Below, piece after piece: positions 27,455 through 36,766 of a stretch of 64,000 bases of DNA. The stretch is taken from assembly GCF_016495865.1 (NCBI RefSeq), contig NZ_CP054706.1:434001-498000 (forward strand), in the 5' to 3' direction. Source of the stretch: Salicibibacter cibi (lineage in GTDB: Bacteria; Bacillota; Bacilli; Bacillales; Marinococcaceae). The notes below the pieces were generated by a model, which was not told where the DNA came from, searched no databases, and saw only the letters and a list, made by a program, of their open reading frames with translations. Position 1 is the stretch's first letter. Each line of letters begins with the position of its first letter. The translations under genes and the position numbers were made by a program.

Positions 27455-28621
27455 TCACTGAGTACTATAATAATGAAATTCACCGGTGAAAGCGACAACA
27501 TAAATTTTTTCAACATCTGTTTGATTGACCTCGCGTGCATTAATTTGTATGTTCCCACTTTTGAAAGTGTCTTCTACCATTTGAGGGATTAAGCCTTTAT
27601 CCACATCCAATTCCTGAAAGGATTTCGGGATACCTAATTGTTCATTCATCTTAATGACTGCTTCAACACCTGCTTGAGCGGTATCAATAGCATTTCCTTG
27701 ATAAGCAACGCCGAATTCTCTGGAAAAAAGCGCATGTTTCTCCGGTTCTCCTACCAGGTTGAAATTCAAAATGTAGGGGAGTAAAACCGCGTTAGCCAAA
27801 CCATGGGGGACATTTGCGATTCCGCTTACAGGGTGCGACATGGCATGAACCAAACCTAGGCGAGAAAGACTAAATGCAATGCCAGCCAAACTGCTTGCAT
27901 ACAGCATTTCACTGAGAGAATCCTTATCCTTGCTGATGGTTGCTTGCTTAATATGCTCACCTATCATGCGAATGGCTTTTATGGCACATGCATCAGCTAA
28001 CCAATTATCATTTTTATTGGTCAGCGCTTCAACGGCATGAGTTAAAGCATCCATGCCAGTTGACGCGACTAAATGACTCGGCAAGCTATACAAAAGTTCA
28101 GGGTCAAGGAGTGCCACAGTAGGCATGAGATGGTCTGAAACGAATGGATATTTGACATGATGTTCATCAGTGATCACTGTCACATTCGTCACTTCAGACC
28201 CGGTCCCACAGGTTGTGGGTATTGCGACTAACGGTGGCAGGAGATGATGAATGTTATCGACGCCTGCATAATTCATCACAGGTTCGGTGTTTGTCACCGA
28301 TAGACCGGCGCCCTTGGCAGTATCAATGGAACTACCGCCGCCAATGGCTAATATTCCATCACACTGTTCCTCAATATAAAAGTCGCGTGCCTGGTATATA
28401 CATTGGACATCTGGATCAGGGATGACGTGGTCAAAAACGGCAAAAGCCACTGCTTCTTCATCTAAATATTGGGTAATCGTATTTAATATGCCGGAACTTA
28501 CTATCCCTTCGTCGCAAACAATCATTATGTTTTTGCAACCTAAATCATGAAACTCACGGCCAATGTTCTTGCTCAAACCTTCACCGAATTTAATGCGTCC
28601 TGGTAGATAGATCGAGGACAA
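27455..28621 (-). CDS. Iron-containing alcohol dehydrogenase
   Basis: 388 residues of the group III Fe-ADH family. NAD-binding GGGSSIDTAKG near 93; metal ligands Asp and His in ASTGMDALTHAVEA, and histidines in GLVHAMSHPV and NVPHGLANAVLLP. Start is TTG 28621 with GGGAG upstream. It ends the minus-strand cluster after the RraA-like gene, from which it is separated by 37 bases. It probably reduces a small aldehyde or oxidises a hydroxyacid made in this pathway; the precise substrate is not readable. Confidence 0.9.
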   Translation of the reverse strand: MSSIYLPGRIKFGEGLSKNIGREFHDLGCKNIMIVCDEGIVSSGILNTITQYLDEEAVAFAVFDHVIPDPDVQCIYQARDFYIEEQCDGILAIGGGSSIDTAKGAGLSVTNTEPVMNYAGVDNIHHLLPPLVAIPTTCGTGSEVTNVTVITDEHHVKYPFVSDHLMPTVALLDPELLYSLPSHLVASTGMDALTHAVEALTNKNDNWLADACAIKAIRMIGEHIKQATISKDKDSLSEMLYASSLAGIAFSLSRLGLVHAMSHPVSGIANVPHGLANAVLLPYILNFNLVGEPEKHALFSREFGVAYQGNAIDTAQAGVEAVIKMNEQLGIPKSFQELDVDKGLIPQMVEDTFKSGNIQINAREVNQTDVEKIYVVAFTGEFHYYSTQ

Positions 28622-28658
28622 GTACTTTCAACTCCCTTTTTTTCATAGCTTTAGTTTA

Positions 28659-29303
28659 TTAGAGTGCGTCATATTTTTTATGCGCTTCGATAATCCCCAT
28701 CCCTTTCTTTAATTCTTCTCTCATTTTATTTTCTGCCTCCACCTTTTCCAGAGCTTTCTCAAAAACTTCGGATCCATGTGCTTGAGGAATCACAACAATG
28801 CCATCAAAATCAGCAAAAACTAAATCACCGTTATGAACTTTGACTCCTCCGCATTCGATCGGGATTTTATAATCAATAACATCTAAACGGCCTTTGGAAT
28901 CGGAAGGATGGAAGCCACTTGTGAAAGTAGGGAAACCCAAATCAATGATAGGTCTGCTATCTCTTGTAAAGCCATCAATCACTACACCTCGGGAGCCTTT
29001 TTCTATGGCTACCGTGCTGAGAAGTTCTCCCCAAAAGCTGCTAGTAGTAGAGCCGTTTGTCGTTACAATCATGACATCATCTTTCTCAAGGGCATCCACG
29101 GCTTCCAGCTCTTTTTCATACGGGTTTTCAGGCTCTTCATAAACATCCGTAGCTAGGACTGTCAGTGCTCGCCCTACAAATTTAAAAGAAGGATCAATCG
29201 GCCTAATATGGTGTTGCATCACTTGGCTTCGTAACCCGATCGAGTCTAACGTATCAGCGATGACTCCTGTGAACAATTGCTCTTCCAATTCATTAAAATT
29301 CAT
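28659..29303 (-). CDS. RraA-like protein (HMG/CHA aldolase family)
   Basis: 214 residues. FWGELLSTVAIEKGSRGVVIDGFTRDSR is the RraA-fold core (Gly-Glu-Leu-Leu and Arg-Asp motif that binds the metal and pyruvate), followed by PIECGGVKVHNGDLVFADFDGIVVIP. Family members act as 4-hydroxy-4-methyl-2-oxoglutarate or oxaloacetate lyases, or bind RNase E in Gram-negatives. In this setting, after TctC and beside an alcohol dehydrogenase, an aldolase of a keto acid is more likely. RBS AAGGAG. Confidence 0.82.
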   Translation of the reverse strand: MNFNELEEQLFTGVIADTLDSIGLRSQVMQHHIRPIDPSFKFVGRALTVLATDVYEEPENPYEKELEAVDALEKDDVMIVTTNGSTTSSFWGELLSTVAIEKGSRGVVIDGFTRDSRPIIDLGFPTFTSGFHPSDSKGRLDVIDYKIPIECGGVKVHNGDLVFADFDGIVVIPQAHGSEVFEKALEKVEAENKMREELKKGMGIIEAHKKYDAL

Positions 29304-29386
29304 TTGTACATCTCCTTGTAATAGTGATCATAGTGATTCATAGGTCATTTGTTTTTAACGCTAATTTCATGCTCATAGAGGATAGA

Positions 29387-29406
29387 GGAGGGAGATTACT
29401 CCCTCC
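29387..29406 (-). terminator. Hairpin between tctC and the RraA-like gene
   Basis: GGAGGGAG and CTCCCTCC, 8-base arms with a 4-base loop, lie just after the tctC stop on the minus strand. No T-run; perhaps it protects the upstream mRNA so that binding protein is made in excess. Confidence 0.45.
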
Positions 29407-29411
29407 GCAGC

Positions 29412-30446
29412 TTATTCATCAAAACCTATATCAGAGATTAATTCGCCATAGAATTCATAGTCCTCTGCCATTAAGTGCTCAAAATCATCTCCATCTGTAA
29501 CAGCCATGTCTAATCCATTATTTTCCATAAATTCTTCAAATTCCGGTTCTTCTGCGCCTGCCATAAATGCATTTGATAAGACTTCAACAACTTCATCGGG
29601 TGTATCTTCTGGGACTGTAAGTCCTCTCCATGGCCCTATACTTGGTGTGCCGGTTACACCTTCCTCCTCGAAGGTAGGGACATCAGGCATGACGTCTGCA
29701 CGTTCATCATCCATAATCGCCAGCGTTTTTAATTCACCACTTTCAACTTGAGGCAATACTTCGGCGGGACTGACAGGTACCGCATCAATATGCCCCCCTA
29801 ACAAAGAGGTTACTGCTGAATTCGCGCCATCAAATGGAACATGCTCAAATTCTACATCTGCAACTTGTTCAATAGCTGAAGCGGATAGATGCCAAATGTT
29901 TCCATTTCCGCCATTGCCCATTTGGATTTCGCCGGGATTCTCTCTCGCATGATCCAGAAACTCTTCCAATGTATCGTAAGGAGCATCGGCAGGCACGGTT
30001 AGTGCTGGAGGGTCGAAGTTAATCTGGGCAATTGGATGATAATCTTCATGAGAGATTTCCGCTAATCCCAAGTGTGGCAGTGCTACCAGTTCCACGGTAA
30101 CCAACGTGACTGTATGACCATCCGGTGCAGCGGTTGCTCCCTCAGTCATCCCGACAGCACCACCGCCTCCTTCAACATTAATGACACCTATGGATTCTCC
30201 CAAATGTTCCTCGGTCGCATCAGCCAACGCTCTGGCTACTGCATCAGTCCCACCGCCGGCATCATGGGGCACAATTAACTCTACGGAACCCTCAGGGAAA
30301 TCAGTTTCAGGTGTTTCACTATCGTCAGCAACGTCGTTATCATCGGTTTCTACGTCATCACTAGTACCACTATCGTCCGCTCCGCATGCTGTTATGGCAA
30401 ATGCAAACAAAACGGTGAGCAAACTTATCGGTAAATTTTTGAGCAT
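29412..30446 (-). CDS. TctC-type solute-binding lipoprotein without adjoining TctAB
   Basis: 344 residues from ATG 30446 (GGGAGG upstream). Lipobox ITAC after a short signal, acidic linker (about 24-45), then the Bug-type receptor: VELIVPHDAGGGTDAVARALA, EHLGESIGVINVEGGGGAVGM, GPWRGLTVPEDTPDEV. No TctA or TctB gene is next to it, so it either shares the TctAB of the system at the window start, whose TctC C-terminus is very similar, or is a leftover. It follows an orphan DctP. A decayed third copy is at 55835-56645. Confidence 0.9.
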   Translation of the reverse strand: MLKNLPISLLTVLFAFAITACGADDSGTSDDVETDDNDVADDSETPETDFPEGSVELIVPHDAGGGTDAVARALADATEEHLGESIGVINVEGGGGAVGMTEGATAAPDGHTVTLVTVELVALPHLGLAEISHEDYHPIAQINFDPPALTVPADAPYDTLEEFLDHARENPGEIQMGNGGNGNIWHLSASAIEQVADVEFEHVPFDGANSAVTSLLGGHIDAVPVSPAEVLPQVESGELKTLAIMDDERADVMPDVPTFEEEGVTGTPSIGPWRGLTVPEDTPDEVVEVLSNAFMAGAEEPEFEEFMENNGLDMAVTDGDDFEHLMAEDYEFYGELISDIGFDE

Positions 30447-30581
30447 GATTATACCTCCCATTTTGATTCAATAAGATGGTCAATATCATTTCACTGGCGG
30501 ATATTATAAAGGATTTTTAGCATTTTCACCCCCTTTGTATGTGAATGACTAATTGTGATGCCAGTGTGCAGCGTCGATACA

Positions 30582-31667
30582 TTAATCAGAGGCTTCCTCT
30601 ACTGCTGATAAGAAATCATTGACGGTATCTTCACCAATCGTCGCTGAATGGTTTTCAATAACAGGCTCAACGGCTTCCTGAAATCTTTCGAATTCTTCAT
30701 CTGTTATCTCAGAAAACTCCATGTTGTTTTGGAGTTCCTCCAAGCTGTCTTCGGCTACATCCCGTGTGATTTCACGGTTGTATTCCCGAGCCTCATAAGC
30801 AGATTCTGCAATCGCATCTTGTTGTTCCGGAGTCAATTCATCCCATATTTGTTTACTGAATAAGAAAATATAAGGGGTATAAACATGATTTGTACCGGAT
30901 AGATATTGCTGAACTTCATGATAGCCTTCAAGATTAATGATCGGGTAAGGGTTTTCCTGCCCTTCAATCGTTCCCTGCTGTAACCCGGTATACAATTCGT
31001 CAAATGACATCGGTGTTGGATTGGCTCCCATTTCAGACCAGGCATCCAAATGGATATCCGTTTCCATTGTACGAAGTGTTAAACCTTCAAGATCATCGAT
31101 ACTTTCTATCGGCCTGACATCATTGGTTAAATTCCTGAATCCATTTTCCCACCAAGCCAATCCAACTAAATCCTGATCTTCCAATATGTCTAACATTTGA
31201 TCACCGAATTCCCCATCTAATACTTCGTCAGCTACCTCTTCATCAGGGATTACGAACGGCAGGTCAAAAACACCATATTCAGGAATAATGTTCATTACCG
31301 GTGAGGTAGATGTGATCGTAATATCTAAGTCTCCGTTTTGTACCATTTCTGTGGCGACAAGATCAGCGGCAATTTGAGCAGAGTGATAAACTTCAACATT
31401 AAAATCATCCGTTCTTTCAGTTAGCAATTCTCCAAAATGTATAGCAGAATCATATAGAGGGTGTTGTTCATTTATCCCTACACTAATACGTAAGGTTTGC
31501 GCATCGGGATTATCCCCTTCCACTTCTTCGGCATCTAGGCTTTCATCATCTTCACCACTGGCTTCTTCGGTTTCTACATTAATTTCCTCACCGCCACAAG
31601 CGACAGTAAAAGCCAGCATTAAGGAAATAGTTAAAAAAATAGAGAATTGACTTAAATTTTTATTCAC
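30582..31667 (-). CDS. Orphan TRAP solute-binding lipoprotein (DctP), paralog of the operon A receptor
   Basis: 361 residues from GTG 31667, chosen because GGAGGAGGG lies 6-7 bases upstream and it gives a normal lipoprotein signal with lipobox TVAC. An in-frame ATG at 31700 also has a site but would add an odd N-terminus. Long stretches equal the 4369 gene: GGEEI start of the mature protein, DNPDAQTLR, EDQDLVGLAWWENGFRNLTNDV, GLTLRTMETDIHLD and FSEITDEEFERFQEAVEPVIE. No QM permease adjoins it; it may share that of operon A. Confidence 0.9.
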   Translation of the reverse strand: MNKNLSQFSIFLTISLMLAFTVACGGEEINVETEEASGEDDESLDAEEVEGDNPDAQTLRISVGINEQHPLYDSAIHFGELLTERTDDFNVEVYHSAQIAADLVATEMVQNGDLDITITSTSPVMNIIPEYGVFDLPFVIPDEEVADEVLDGEFGDQMLDILEDQDLVGLAWWENGFRNLTNDVRPIESIDDLEGLTLRTMETDIHLDAWSEMGANPTPMSFDELYTGLQQGTIEGQENPYPIINLEGYHEVQQYLSGTNHVYTPYIFLFSKQIWDELTPEQQDAIAESAYEAREYNREITRDVAEDSLEELQNNMEFSEITDEEFERFQEAVEPVIENHSATIGEDTVNDFLSAVEEASD

Positions 31668-31808
31668 TTTAGAACCCTCCTCCAAAAAATAAGAGTTCAT
31701 CTTGAGCCCTCCTTGGTTTAAGACTCGATGAAAGTGACATCTCGTACTATACAAAGGGGGCTCATTTTGGTAAACTTTCTAAGTTTTACACAGTGATCAT
31801 CATTTAAT

Positions 31809-32756
31809 TTACGGCTTATTTGTAAACATTTTCGGTATTCCTAAGCCTTCCGCTCCTTTTTTGGAGGTGATAGCATCCGGGGCATACCGTTGGATCATTT
31901 CGGCTCCAATTTTGGCACGATGCACTCGCTCTTTTGCGAGCATCAAATTTTGAGCTTCCAGATGTTTACCTGACGGATAGACATCCGGGTGATTCCTTAA
32001 CCCAAATTTAATGTACACCGGCGATAAAATCCGAATCAATTCCGGAATTTCATAATATCTGAGAAAACCACCGAAATTATCCGGAACCTCAACGTATAAA
32101 TCGATCGGAATATCAATGGCTTCCCGAATTGCAGCAAGTTTCGGCAGGGTAAGTGCTGTGGGTACATTGTAAGTGTCCGCTCCTATATCTTGCATCACCC
32201 GCACGGAAACCGGATTAGCAGCCATCATTTGCACCGATACTTTGACTACAAAATCTTGTGGGAGCAGCCCATCTTCCTTCATCTTCTTGGTCATAAGTAG
32301 CAGCCCTTCATCGGCGACCAGGGCGCCTCGTAACCCCAACTCAGCACCGCGACGAAGGTCTTCCATCGCATATAAAAGTTGATCGGATCCTTCATGACGT
32401 AAAGCAATCACTTGACCCGCGGGTGTTAACGGTTGTGCGCTCACGTCCCAAGTACCACGAGGCCCAACAAACAGGCTTAACTCCATGTGATTTTCAGCAG
32501 CGAGCTGATTCATTTGTTGAATTTCTTCGTCTGTCAGTAACATAATGCCGCTACCTTGAGAGACTCTGTGGATGAGGACATCTTGACGTTCAATTTCATC
32601 AAGGGTTGTCTTTAATGCTTCGGGTCCTTCAACACTTGGGAGTTCAACACGATATTGCGCCCCATCCGGAAAACGTTTACGGGATGAAGGTAATTCATAG
32701 CGATCTGTATCCGGGTATCCATGATCTCGCAATAATTTTTTCGTCTTTTCCATCAT
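31809..32756 (-). CDS. Conserved protein of unknown function, peptidase-U32-like barrel
   Basis: 315 residues from ATG 32756 or 32753. No signal peptide or membrane segment. Segments QDIGADTYNVPTALTLPKLAAIREAIDIPIDLYVEVPDNFGGFLRYYEIPEL and ISPVYIKFGLRNHPD look like strands and loops of a TIM barrel and recall U32-type peptidases, but I cannot confirm a catalytic set. It lies between the IclR gene and the orphan DctP, probably co-transcribed and under IclR control. A cre-like TGTAAGCGTTATTA (one mismatch) sits upstream at 32782-32795 on the minus strand. An enzyme of keto acid or amino sugar metabolism is possible; function unknown. Confidence 0.6.
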   Translation of the reverse strand: MMEKTKKLLRDHGYPDTDRYELPSSRKRFPDGAQYRVELPSVEGPEALKTTLDEIERQDVLIHRVSQGSGIMLLTDEEIQQMNQLAAENHMELSLFVGPRGTWDVSAQPLTPAGQVIALRHEGSDQLLYAMEDLRRGAELGLRGALVADEGLLLMTKKMKEDGLLPQDFVVKVSVQMMAANPVSVRVMQDIGADTYNVPTALTLPKLAAIREAIDIPIDLYVEVPDNFGGFLRYYEIPELIRILSPVYIKFGLRNHPDVYPSGKHLEAQNLMLAKERVHRAKIGAEMIQRYAPDAITSKKGAEGLGIPKMFTNKP

Positions 32757-32798
32757 TCATTACTCCATTTCTTTAGAATTCTAATAACGCTTACATTT

Positions 32799-33566
32799 CT
32801 ATGGTCTATCTGCATAACCCGCTTGCTGCGAGAGTCTGCGAGCTAACTGCACAATTTCTGTGGTTGCCTCTTCTCTTTTCATAGTCCAACTGGACTTTAG
32901 CATTGTAAAGCTTATCCCCGCGATGATTTTACCATCATGGTTCATTACTGGAGCGCCAACACAATAAAAGTCGAGTGACGATTCCTCCTCCTCTGTGATA
33001 TAGCCATATCCCTGAGCTTCTTGTAAATTTTTGTAAAGATTGTCCACGGTGGAAAGCGTATATGGTGTTTTTGGCTCAAGATCAAACTGTGGATATAACA
33101 TTAAGAGTTCCTCTTTAGAATGGTGGAGGAGTTGCGCTTTTCCTAAGGAAGAGGCGTACGCCGGAAATTTCATACCGGGGTTGGTAATTAGCTGTACACG
33201 GGATTCCGATTGCATTTTACCGAGATAAAGTACATCGCCACCTTCTAATATACCGAGTTGCATCGCTTCATGAACGTTGTTGAATGAAGCGGGCGCTTCC
33301 CGATAAAAAGCCTCTACAATATCAAATTGTCGAAAATAGCTGGCGCTCCATTTAGCAATCCCAGATCCGAGCGTATAAGTATCTTCCTTATCCTTGTTTA
33401 AAAGATTAAGTTGTTCTAACGTGTTCAGCAATGAGTACATTGAGCTTTTATTAACGCCTAATCGCTTAGATAAATCGATTAATCTCAATTTCTGAGGGTG
33501 CACTGAGACAAGGTCAAGAATGAGACTTGCCCTCTCTATGGCGGGCACCCAATACTTCTGTTTCAT
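32799..33566 (-). CDS. IclR-family transcriptional regulator
   Basis: 255 residues. Winged helix at about 8-65 (RASLILDLVSVHPQKLRLIDLSKRLGVNKSSMYSLLNTLEQLNLL), then the ligand domain (KFPAYASSLGKAQLLH, YGYITEEEESSLDFYCVGAPVMNHDGKIIAGISF). RBS AAGGGGAGGTG, ATG 33566. A large inverted repeat overlaps its promoter (33578-33629), pointing to autorepression. A decayed copy of its first codons, with the same promoter and operator layout, occurs at 60231-60356. Confidence 0.9.
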   Translation of the reverse strand: MKQKYWVPAIERASLILDLVSVHPQKLRLIDLSKRLGVNKSSMYSLLNTLEQLNLLNKDKEDTYTLGSGIAKWSASYFRQFDIVEAFYREAPASFNNVHEAMQLGILEGGDVLYLGKMQSESRVQLITNPGMKFPAYASSLGKAQLLHHSKEELLMLYPQFDLEPKTPYTLSTVDNLYKNLQEAQGYGYITEEEESSLDFYCVGAPVMNHDGKIIAGISFTMLKSSWTMKREEATTEIVQLARRLSQQAGYADRP

Positions 33567-33577
33567 GTTTCACCTCC

Positions 33578-33646
33578 CCTTGGTAGTTTTTTATAATAAA
33601 CTGGTTTATTATATATAATTATACCAAGGTTGAAGTTAGTCCGCAA
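33578..33646 (-). promoter_or_regulatory. IclR promoter with overlapping palindromic operator
   Basis: On the minus strand TTGCGG (33641-33646), 17 bases, TATAAT (33618-33623). Positions 33578-33629 form an imperfect palindrome with ends CCTTGGTA and TACCAAGG and inner GTTTATTATA repeats. The operator covers the -10 and the start of the transcript. GTTTATTATAAAAAACT inside it recurs at 36767-36783 before TRAP operon C. Confidence 0.75.
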
Positions 33647-33718
33647 TAATTTTTTTAAAATTTTCAGATGTATGGTTTTTACCTGAAAGTGTATAGTCTT
33701 CCTCGTTAAGTTGAGTTC

Positions 33719-34999
33719 TTAAGAAAACAACTCAGGTAACCATAATGAAAACGCTGGGATATAAGCAATAAGTAAAATTACAGTAATGAGTACACCCCAA
33801 AAAGGTAGGACCTCCTTTATAAATTGATTTATTTTTGCTTTAGTAATCGAAATAACGGCAAACATAACGGTACCGATTGGAGGGGTTATTGTACCAATCG
33901 CTAAACATAGAATGAAGAAGATCCCAAAATGTACAGGGTCAATCCCATAAACATCAAGCATAGGCATAAAAATTGGTGTCAAGATAATTAAGAGCACATT
34001 ACCTTCTAAGAACATCCCAATTACTATCAAAAAGATCATTACTAAAAATAGAAATAAATATGGACTTTCAATGACACTTGTCATCATATTCATTAAGGTC
34101 TGGGGTATTTGCTCTAGTGTTAACATCCAACCAAACGCAGTTCCAGCAGCTATGATAATCATTATAGTCGCCAGAATCTGGACTGATTCTTTCATTGCTA
34201 GAAGCAAGTTCGCAAATGATAGTTCTCTATATACTACACCTAGAATGATTGCGTACAAAATAGCTATGGCTCCAGCCTCAGTCGGGCTGAATACCCCTAT
34301 ACGGATACCACCAACAATAATTATTGGAAGTAGTAATGCAAGAAGAGCATACTTGGAGGAAGATAGCACTTCCTTAAATGAGGGAGATGGCTGCTCCTCT
34401 GCCTCAAAATGGCGTTTTTTGGAGATTATATGTACAACGATTAACATCATGATTGCCAGTAGAACCCCTGGTAAAATTCCGGCTACAAACATATCTCCAA
34501 TCGAAGTCCCACTAACATATCCATAGATGATTAATCCAATTCCCGGAGGGATTATAGGTGCAATTAAAGCACTCGAAGCGGTCAAAGCGGAAGAAAAACC
34601 AATTGGATACCTTTTTTTTGTCATTTCCGGAACAATGATTTTTGATTGCATTGCAGCATCTGCAATATTAGATCCCGAAAGTCCACTCATCAATAATGAC
34701 AACAGAACATTGACCTTGGCTAAGCCGCCTACCATATAGCCTGTCAATACCCGGGCGAAGTGTAGTAACCGCTCTGTAATACCCGTATAATTCATTAAAA
34801 TCCCAGCTGTTACAAAAAAAACAATGCTTAAAAGCGGAAAGGAAAGCACACCACTTACCATCTGTTGAACGACGATGTCATTCGTTACACTATCGGTAAA
34901 GATAAAGAAATAAGCAGTACCCGCGATCATAGAAAAAGCAACAGGTACATTTAGTGCAATGAGAAGTAATATAATGAGTAAAGCAACTGCTAGCGTCAT
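33719..34999 (-). CDS. TRAP transporter large permease (DctM type), operon C
   Basis: 426 residues with about 12 helices: FPLLSIVFFVTAGILMNYTG near 53, LMSGLSGSNIADAAMQSKIIVPEM near 100, APIIPPGIGLIIYG near 147, FSPTEAGAIAILY near 235, and GTITPPIGTVMFAV near 366. Overlaps the dctQ gene by four bases. Last gene of operon C; order on the minus strand is receptor, small permease, large permease, unlike operons A, B and D. Confidence 0.94.
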   Translation of the reverse strand: MTLAVALLIILLLIALNVPVAFSMIAGTAYFFIFTDSVTNDIVVQQMVSGVLSFPLLSIVFFVTAGILMNYTGITERLLHFARVLTGYMVGGLAKVNVLLSLLMSGLSGSNIADAAMQSKIIVPEMTKKRYPIGFSSALTASSALIAPIIPPGIGLIIYGYVSGTSIGDMFVAGILPGVLLAIMMLIVVHIISKKRHFEAEEQPSPSFKEVLSSSKYALLALLLPIIIVGGIRIGVFSPTEAGAIAILYAIILGVVYRELSFANLLLAMKESVQILATIMIIIAAGTAFGWMLTLEQIPQTLMNMMTSVIESPYLFLFLVMIFLIVIGMFLEGNVLLIILTPIFMPMLDVYGIDPVHFGIFFILCLAIGTITPPIGTVMFAVISITKAKINQFIKEVLPFWGVLITVILLIAYIPAFSLWLPELFS

Positions 35000-35496
35000 A
35001 GTGAATTCTTTTCCTCCTCTTGTTGTATATAGCTTTGGTCTCGTGTGATTAGGACTTGAAGAAGAAAAAAGAATGCGAACAAACCACCTAAGGGAACGGC
35101 TATGTATATCCAGAAATAACTTATGCCAAGATTAGGGGTGGCAAACCATTCAGTTTGTAAAGTGAGTTGACTCCCCCAAATAATAAATACCGTCAATAGG
35201 ATGACCGCTATGATTATTACCCTAGCCGTCTGAAGATGATAAAACCACTTGGTAGAGGCCTTTCTTACAAAATAGTCTATACTTACATGACCGTCGTTTT
35301 TCTTCATGACATAGCTAACTCCGACAAATGTTAGCCAAACAAACAACATTAATGAAACTTCCTCTGTCCATGGGATTGCATTGTTCAACATATATCTAAA
35401 AAAGACATTAGCGATGACAATAACAATCATACCGGCCAGTGCAATAAGACAAATAAACGATTCGATTTTTTCAGTTGCCCTTATTATTGCTTTCAT
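34996..35496 (-). CDS. TRAP transporter small permease (DctQ type), operon C
   Basis: 166 residues, four helices, with IPWTEEVSLMLFVWLTFVGVSYVMKKNDGHVSID at about 41-74, the conserved DctQ core. It overlaps dctM and follows dctP by 42 bases. Ribosome site weak (AAGGATCGTGATC). Confidence 0.92.
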   Translation of the reverse strand: MKAIIRATEKIESFICLIALAGMIVIVIANVFFRYMLNNAIPWTEEVSLMLFVWLTFVGVSYVMKKNDGHVSIDYFVRKASTKWFYHLQTARVIIIAVILLTVFIIWGSQLTLQTEWFATPNLGISYFWIYIAVPLGGLFAFFFLLQVLITRDQSYIQQEEEKNSL

Positions 35497-35538
35497 AAAA
35501 GATGATCACGATCCTTAGCAATATTATTTTTGCAAAAT

Positions 35539-36564
35539 CTACCCGGCACTCTCTCTGTAATCCTCAAGAATTGAGTCAATACGTTCGTATAAGCCATCTG
35601 ACCAACCGGGCGGATTCTCGTAAAAGCTCTTAGCTTCTTCTTCAAACGCCTCTTCATCAATTTCATTAATAATTATTCCTTCTTCTTCAAATTCTTCGAT
35701 TAAGGTTTCTTCTTGTTCTTCAAGGATATCCCGTACATATTCTCCTGCTTCATAGCCAGTTTCTTTTAAAATCTGAACAAGATCATCAGGTAGATTATCC
35801 ATCATTTCGGTCCCTGTGACCCAAGGGTTTAAATGATTATTGTGACCAGTTAACGTTAAGTAATTTGCCGCTTCATGGACATTTGCACCTTCAAGTACTG
35901 GAAGTGGGTTTTCAGCACCGTCCACAACACCTTGTTCAAGAGATGGATATAATTCATCCAGTGGCGTCGCCGTTGGAGAAGCTCCCATCGCAGCGAATCC
36001 TCTAATCATAACTGCAGTCTCTGGAACCCTGATCCTCATTCCCTGTAAATCTTCCGGAGTCTTAACTTCCTCTGAGGTCATCAAATGTCTTGCCCCATAT
36101 GGACTATTTGGATTAGCTATAGCTACGCCTCGCTCAGCAAGCTCTTCTTCTTGTTCTTCAAACCATTCTGTTTCGGTTAAGTAGAGGGCTTCATCAAGAT
36201 CCTCAGTCATATAAGGCGCATCAAAAACTCCTAAATCTGCTGCATAATCAGCTACGACGTCAAAACCTGCCCCAGTGATCATGTTGTTCCCTGCCATAGC
36301 CATTTCAATAATTTCGTTAGGTGCTCCTAATTGTTCACTCGGAAAAAGGGTTATTTGCAAACGGCCTTCGCTTCGTTCTTCAGCAAGTTCTTTCCATTTT
36401 TGCGCCTTAAGGTCAGGCGGCTCATTTGGATTGTTTGGATACGTAATAATGATTTCATGGACATCTTCATCAAAAGAGTCCTCATTAAAAGTAGCGAAAA
36501 CTGTGTAAGAAACTATAATCATTACACTAGGGAAAAGTAGAATTAAGAGAATATATCTAGTCAT
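35539..36564 (-). CDS. TRAP transporter solute-binding protein (DctP type), operon C, without lipobox
   Basis: 341 residues. Receptor features: IIITYPNNPNEPPDLKAQKWKELAEERS, GMRIRVPETAVMIRGFAAMGASPTATPLDELYPSLEQGVVDGAENPLPVL. The N-terminus (MTRYILLILLFPSVMIIVSYTVF) is hydrophobic but has no cysteine, so it is held by an uncleaved helix or cleaved and released, unlike the other four lipoprotein receptors here. First gene of operon C, RBS AGGAGG. Upstream are a cre box and an operator-bearing promoter. Confidence 0.9.
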   Translation of the reverse strand: MTRYILLILLFPSVMIIVSYTVFATFNEDSFDEDVHEIIITYPNNPNEPPDLKAQKWKELAEERSEGRLQITLFPSEQLGAPNEIIEMAMAGNNMITGAGFDVVADYAADLGVFDAPYMTEDLDEALYLTETEWFEEQEEELAERGVAIANPNSPYGARHLMTSEEVKTPEDLQGMRIRVPETAVMIRGFAAMGASPTATPLDELYPSLEQGVVDGAENPLPVLEGANVHEAANYLTLTGHNNHLNPWVTGTEMMDNLPDDLVQILKETGYEAGEYVRDILEEQEETLIEEFEEEGIIINEIDEEAFEEEAKSFYENPPGWSDGLYERIDSILEDYRESAG

Positions 36565-36590
36565 TTTATAAACCTCCTATATCTCCATTT

Positions 36591-36604
36591 TTAAGCGCTT
36601 TCAA
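36591..36604 (-). promoter_or_regulatory. cre box (CcpA site) before TRAP operon C
   Basis: On the minus strand TTGAAAGCGCTTAA, containing the cre core TGAAAGCGCTT, lies 27 bases before the dctP start and far downstream of the promoter at 36810-36838. A roadblock type of catabolite repression is likely. Confidence 0.7.
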
Positions 36605-36766
36605 TTTAATTAAAAAAAGATTTTTGTGCCAAATAATAGTATTCAATATCGCTACTCAACTACATATAAGTGTTTATTTTTGTTATATGTAAGCGAGCGC
36701 ATCCAAATCTTTTTATATCAAAAACAACAAAATGTAATTAAGGGAAAGGTAACTTCACCTCACTAG

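Noticed and set aside
36688..36701. cre-like TGTAAGCGAGCGCA
   Set aside because: Two mismatches at conserved positions, and a better cre lies at 36591.
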